A stretch of DNA of 64,000 bases from contig OZ023190.1 of the NCBI GenBank assembly GCA_963995505.1, positions 3,924,516 through 3,988,515 of the forward strand, in the 5' to 3' direction. The notes beneath the pieces are model-generated. The model was not told where the DNA came from, did no database searches, and saw only the letters and a list, made by a program, of their open reading frames with translations. The DNA is from Hypericum androsaemum. Its lineage: Eukaryota > Streptophyta > Magnoliopsida > Malpighiales > Hypericaceae. Below, in pieces: positions 59,554 to 64,000 of this stretch (the first letter of the stretch is position 1; each line of letters starts with the position of its first letter). A program made the translations under genes and the position numbers.

Positions 59554-61034
59554 TGATGAGTGTAGAAATACTCTATCATCCATGTATATTTTAGTATCAA
59601 TTTTCCATTGTTTCTAGTATTTTTGTGTGTTATGTATCGTTTGTATTGTTATACATTGTGCTTTCAATATTTTAGTGTAGTTTTTGTGATTTTTATTACA
59701 TTTCGTTCATGTTTATTACTAAGAGACTATGTAGTGATGCGAGGAGGATATTGGTGCACTTTGGAGCGTGTCATAGGCGATCGGATCAGCCGAGACAATT
59801 GGCATTTTACGAGACCCAAGAAAGCGTGGAGCAAAACTGACCCCTTGTAACTCAAATGCCAGTAACTTTCTCATCCAAAGTCCAATGGAAGCAAGCAAGG
59901 TGGTGCTGGAAAGAAGACATCCGGAGCTACAACTTTGTCTTCATGGCCTTCTTCAAATTCGGAGTCCAAGTGGGAGGAAAATTGTGTCCAAAGTTGACTT
60001 TCGAATCTGCCAACAAATCTGACGAGTGGGCCAAATTTTAGGATTTGTTTTGGGCCCATTTTTGGGCATGAATAGTGAATTTCGTGGCTGGCACTTCCTA
60101 AGCCAAAAACTTGTATAAATAGCTTCCTTGGCTTATTTTGGAAGCCAACTAATTTGAACCTTAGGCTTTTAGATATTTTGCTAAAAATACTCACCTACGC
60201 TCATCTTCCATCTTGGTGGAGAAAACTTTAGCTCTCCATTGTTAAAGCTTGTGTAGAGAACTTGAAGGAGATATTTTTGGAGCTTGAAGATCATCTTGAG
60301 CTTTCTTTATCTTTCTCTTTTATGTTTATGCTTTGCTTGCTTTGTTCAATGGATGTGTTATGTTATTTGGTGAATATGTATGAGTAGTTGATTAGTGAGT
60401 TTGGTGCCTTGATGGCACCTACTTAGCCAATAGTTTAAGGGGTTAACATGCCTAGGTATGTGTACTAGTTAATGAGCTTAATGCTTAATCTTATTTGATC
60501 ACCTTGATTATGAACTTGATTAATGTTAATCGCCGAGAAGGGTTAGGATTAACGGACTATTTAACTAGTTGAGTAGAAACTTATTGATGAGTGATCACCT
60601 TAGGTGACTAGTTGTCCAAAGGATGGTGATTATAGTTGGTGTTTAGTTAGATTAGATAGCTAATTTATCGCGAGAGCGTGGTTAGTTCATCTAAGTCTAG
60701 TTAAGATTTAATTTAGACTAGTTTGTCGCGAGAGCGTTGATTAGTTGCCTTCGAAACATCCGGACCATATCATGAACTTAATAAATCCCATAAGCCATTT
60801 AGTTATTTAGGTTGTCATTGGTACCAAGCTCACTCTTGTTTTAAGTGTTTAAACTATCACCTTGTTTAGTTGCAATTTTATTTCAAGTAGCATATTGTGT
60901 TTGGAATTGACACCTCCATTTCTTATAGTCCTAAACTAGTGGTAGAGTCGAGTTTGCGGCCTAGCTTAGTCCTTCTGGGATGACAATCCCTTACTTACTC
61001 ATTATTGCAAGAGGGGTGAAAAACCTTTCTTTCA
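59554..61034 (+). repeat. 5' LTR of a plus-strand Athila element
   Basis: About 1481 bp from tgatgagtgt to ...tttctttca, followed 2 bp later by tggagtcattaccgggg, which corresponds to the PBS region (TGGCGCCGTTGCCGGGG) of Athila/Tat elements. It contains the cgagagcg/cgagaagg motifs frequent in such LTRs. The 3' LTR lies outside the window, so ends are assigned from motifs only. Confidence 0.7.
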
Positions 61035-61276
61035 ATTGGAGTCATTACCGGGGAATTAAGTACTAGATACTTAATTTGGCTTACGAACTTGGATTGGGAT
61101 ATTTATTTTTTGTTTACTTGGTTACTGTTACTTAGTGCCTTTGTTGTTTATCTTACAAGGTACTTATTTGTCGCATGCGCTCAACTCGCTCAATGCACCA
61201 TATTCCGATCGGAGTAGACGTTGACATTGGATACTTGGAAAGGGTATTGTGACAAGAGAGAAGGACACAAGCAAGG
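61035..61276 (+). other. Athila leader with primer-binding region
   Basis: The PBS-like stretch is at 61037-61053. A possible earlier gag start lies at about 61173 (MRSTRSMHHIP), in frame with 61277 but interrupted by a TGA at about 61,250. Confidence 0.5.
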
Positions 61277-62539
61277 ATGAATCAACAACCTCATGTGCAA
61301 AAAGCTCCACAAGGAGCTCCGCAAGGCGATGCGCAAGGAGTTGGAGTTCCTCGAAGGTCTCTCATAGACTATGCTAGGCCCACCTTGAGAGGGGCAATGT
61401 CTAGAGTTCCTAGGCCTGCTATTCAAGCTAACACCTTCGAGATCAAGCCAGCGGTGATTCACGTGCTCCAAGCTTCGGTCCAATTCTATGGATTATCGAA
61501 TGAAGATCCCAATGACCATATTGCTAATTTTCTGGAGATAGCCGACACCTTCAAGCACAATGGAGCTACCGACGATGCTGTGAAGTTGAGGTTGTTCCCA
61601 TTTATCTTGAAGGACAAAGCAAAGATATGGTATAAGGATCTGGTTGGGACAATAATTACGACATGGGAAGAGCTAGCTAATACCTTCCTTGACAAGTATT
61701 TTCCCTTCTCCAAGACAAATAGACTCGTGAAGGACATTAACAACTTCCAACAATTCGAGAATGAGTCATTGAGTGAAGCTTGGGAGAGATTCAAGGGATT
61801 ACAAAGAAGTTGTCCACACCATAATATAACAGAAGAGTCTTTACTCCAAACTTTTTACTTTGGTCTTGGACCCTCTACAAGGGGAACGGTTGATGCTGCC
61901 TCTAATGGATCCTTTTTGAGAAGAGAGAGAGATGATGCCTACCACATCGTGGAAGAATTAGCAGCTACAAACATCCTTATGGCAAATGAGAGAGGAAGAT
62001 ATCCTATTAGCCAGGAAAAGGGAGTGATTGATGTTGATGTTGCCTCCTCTATTCAAGCCCAATTGGCATTGTTGGCAAGAAAAGTGAACGATCTTAGCTT
62101 GAATAAAACCAATGCGGCAGCCGTAAGGACGACTTGTGAAGCGTGTGGAAATGTTGGCCACGAGATGCAAGAATGTGCTATGATGAACATGAAAGTGGAG
62201 CAAGTACACTTTGTTGGTGGCCAAGGCCAAGGCCAAGGTCAAGGGGCAAATAGGATGGGAAATAACCCCTATTCCTCCACCTACAATCCGGGGTGGAGAA
62301 ATCACCCAAACTTCTCTTGGAAGGGAGGAAATAGTGGAAAAAATATGACGATGGTCCCTGATAAAGGACCTCCTCTTCGGTATCAACCTCAAGGGCCCCC
62401 TCCGAGTTTCCAACCACGTGCATTCTTGACAGATAGAATGGACACTATGGAGGAGAAGTTTGAGAAGATGGATAAGTTTATGCACGAAGTTGGAGGTGTG
62501 GTTAGCCAACAAAGCCAAATTTTGGTAGCCATACAATAA
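61277..62539 (+). CDS. Athila gag
   Basis: A 420-codon ORF typical of Athila/Tat gag: RRSLIDYARPTLRGA, FEIKPAVIHVLQASVQFYG, NEDPNDHIANFLEIADTFKH, LRLFPFILKDKAKIWY, TTWEELANTFLDKYFPF, LSEAWERFKGLQRSCPHHN, FYFGL, and a CCHC knuckle CEACGNVGHEMQEC near residue 292. It ends with an MDTMEEKFEKMDKF coiled-coil-like stretch. Gag forms the particle that packages element RNA. A TAA at 62537 ends it; sequence after the stop continues the same coding theme, so the stop is probably a mutation or a recoding point between gag and pol. Confidence 0.88.
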   Translation: MNQQPHVQKAPQGAPQGDAQGVGVPRRSLIDYARPTLRGAMSRVPRPAIQANTFEIKPAVIHVLQASVQFYGLSNEDPNDHIANFLEIADTFKHNGATDDAVKLRLFPFILKDKAKIWYKDLVGTIITTWEELANTFLDKYFPFSKTNRLVKDINNFQQFENESLSEAWERFKGLQRSCPHHNITEESLLQTFYFGLGPSTRGTVDAASNGSFLRRERDDAYHIVEELAATNILMANERGRYPISQEKGVIDVDVASSIQAQLALLARKVNDLSLNKTNAAAVRTTCEACGNVGHEMQECAMMNMKVEQVHFVGGQGQGQGQGANRMGNNPYSSTYNPGWRNHPNFSWKGGNSGKNMTMVPDKGPPLRYQPQGPPPSFQPRAFLTDRMDTMEEKFEKMDKFMHEVGGVVSQQSQILVAIQ

Positions 62540-64000
62540 CAAGGTGCACGGTAGAACAACTTGGAGCAAATTCTCAAGGGACAAGCTACCGCGATGTATA
62601 ATATGGAGACTCAACTTGGAGAAATTGCAAAGGCGAGTTTTCATAGAGCTTCCGGCTCCCTGCCAAGCTCCACAGAAACAAATCCTCGAGGAAACGTGAA
62701 TATAATTTCTTTGAGGAGTGGTAAGGAAATAGCTTCTCAAGAGGCAACCCGGAAGAATAATGACGATCCTAAGGAAGCCAATGAGGAGGAAAAAGAAGTA
62801 GAGGTAGAGAGAGAGAGAGAAGTCCACCGGTTGAGAATGCTGAAGAAGAAGTCTACATGCCACCACCACCTAAAGCTCCTCGACTACCATTCCCTCAAAG
62901 AGTGAAGAAGAAGAATGTGATGGATGACAAGTTTATTGGCTTCATAGAGAAGATGAAAAACATCCAGATCAGTGTTTTTTTCTTGAGATGTTGGATCAAT
63001 TGCCGCAATACTCGAAGTTTCTCAATGAACTCATCACTAAAAAGAGAAAGTGGGAGGATGGGCAGACGGTGGCTCTAACGGCTAACTGTAGTTCTCTTGT
63101 CTCCCAGAATCTTCCAACGAAGTTAAAAGATTCTGGGAGTTTTACTATCCCCTGTCTTATTGGTGATGTGGAGTTTCCAAAGTGTTTGTGTGACTTAGGC
63201 GCAAGTATCAACTTGATGCCTTTGTCCATCTTTCGAAAACTAGGCTTAAGTGAGGTGAAAGCAACATCGATGCTACTCCAATTGGCGGACCAAACCATAA
63301 AGAAGCCATTTGGGATCGTGGAGGATGTCCTGGTAAAGGTTGATAAATTTATCTTCCCAGTGGACTTTGTGGTGCTAGACTTTGTCGAAGATAAAAGTTA
63401 TCCATTAATTCTTGGACGACCTTTCCTTAACACAGCCCGTACTTATATTGATGTACATGGTGGAAGATCGATCCTTCGAGTAGGAGACGAAGAGGTGGTG
63501 TTTAAGATGTCTGATGCAATGCGTCACCCTCTTGATGAGGGCACGTGCATGAAGATTGATCTGGTGGAGGGATGCGTCCATGATTTTGGCAAGGAGATCG
63601 TGGCAAGTATTGAGGATAAGATTCTTGAAGAGCAAGAAGTGGACAACTGTGAAGATTTTGAGGATGAAGATGGGAAGAAAAGTCTCCATGAGGATTTGGA
63701 GGTTAACTTGAAGTATCGCACTCCACCATCTGTTGTTAAGGCTCCAAAGTTGGAGTTAAAAGAATTACCCTCGCATTTGAAGTATGCATTCTTGAAGGAT
63801 GGAGGGAGACTCCCTATTATCATCTCCAACAAGCTCTCCAAGGAGCAAGAGGAGAAAGTACTGAAAATTGTGAACAACCATATTAAGGCCATGGCTTGGC
63901 AAATATCCGATATCAAGGGGATAAGTCCTCAAATTGTGATGCATTATATTCACATGGAAGAGGGAACAAAACCGAGGGTAGATCGGCAAAAAAGATTGAA
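62540..64000 (+). pseudogene. Athila pol: protease and start of RT, frameshifted, runs off the window
   Basis: Linker 62561-62905 (GNVNIISLRSGKEIA, the usual start of pol). After frameshifts near 62,820 and at the T-run at about 62,975 it opens again to the window end. It carries the aspartic protease (CDLGASINLMPLSIFRKLG, ILGRPFLNTARTYID) at about 63,190-63,440 and the RT N-terminus (LPSHLKYAFL, LPIIISNKLSKEQEE, WQISDIKGISP) from 63,770. The RT catalytic region and integrase lie beyond the window. With two frameshifts this copy is not autonomous. Confidence 0.85.

Noticed and set aside
1..64000. CRISPR array, bacterial operon or phage-like system
   Set aside because: Introns, plant retroelements and nuclear plant genes fill the window; no regularly spaced repeat-spacer array is present.

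Overview
This is nuclear DNA from a flowering plant, most likely a eudicot. The evidence is genes with GT-AG introns, two plant-type mitochondrial proteins (TOM7 and a 71-residue complex I subunit), a CW-zinc-finger/MBD protein, an F-box/FBA family, and plant-specific retroelement clades (Reina chromovirus, Athila/Tat, Copia, plant LINEs with RNase H). Nothing in the sequence fixes the species.

Region 1 (1 to about 27,250) is a minus-strand tandem array of F-box/FBA genes. I see about nine recognisable units plus scraps of their upstream DNA, and none is intact here. The units are cut by different transposons whose target-site duplications can be read: a non-autonomous LTR retrotransposon (390-4557, TSD gtttg), a Mutator-like MITE (15063-15513, 10-bp TSD), a hAT element (16063-18973, 8-bp TSD) that itself contains a 5'-truncated LINE (16313-18345, 14-bp TSD), and a Harbinger-like element (19153-20033, TSD caa). 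A polyadenylated ORF1-only retroposon (about 23091-24990) cuts a further unit but shows no TSD. The LTR element at 390-4557 carries pieces resembling cellular genes (HSP90 C-terminal domain, FKBP, PPR, RRM). A second LINE copy lies at 27966-30419.

Region 2 (about 31,500-41,000) is the gene island. It holds a two-exon complex I NDUFB4/B15 gene (minus, 32103-33611), an intronless TOM7 (plus, 34844-35083), a 1.34-kb hAT derivative (36854-38189) and a four-exon CW-MBD chromatin protein gene (plus, 38529-40414).

Region 3 (about 41,000-48,340) is a nested transposon: a complete but mutated 5.5-kb Reina chromovirus (42215-47718, TSD tgggt) inside the RNase H region of a 5'-truncated Copia element.

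Region 4 (48,377-55,967) is a tandem family of small intronless genes that I do not recognise. They encode proteins of about 85-115 residues with a conserved core (EVSS, SCPxxDR) and an acidic lysine-rich tail. Two copies look intact, one is shortened at its start, one is frameshifted and one survives only as promoter DNA. This is the best candidate here for an undescribed gene family. The spacers hold a 284-bp foldback, a 131-bp tandem duplication and a tRNA-derived SINE.

Region 5 (55,968-64,000) is retrotransposon: the 3' end of a minus-strand Tat/Athila-type element, into which a plus-strand Athila element has inserted (LTR 59554-61034, then gag, protease and the start of RT at the window edge).
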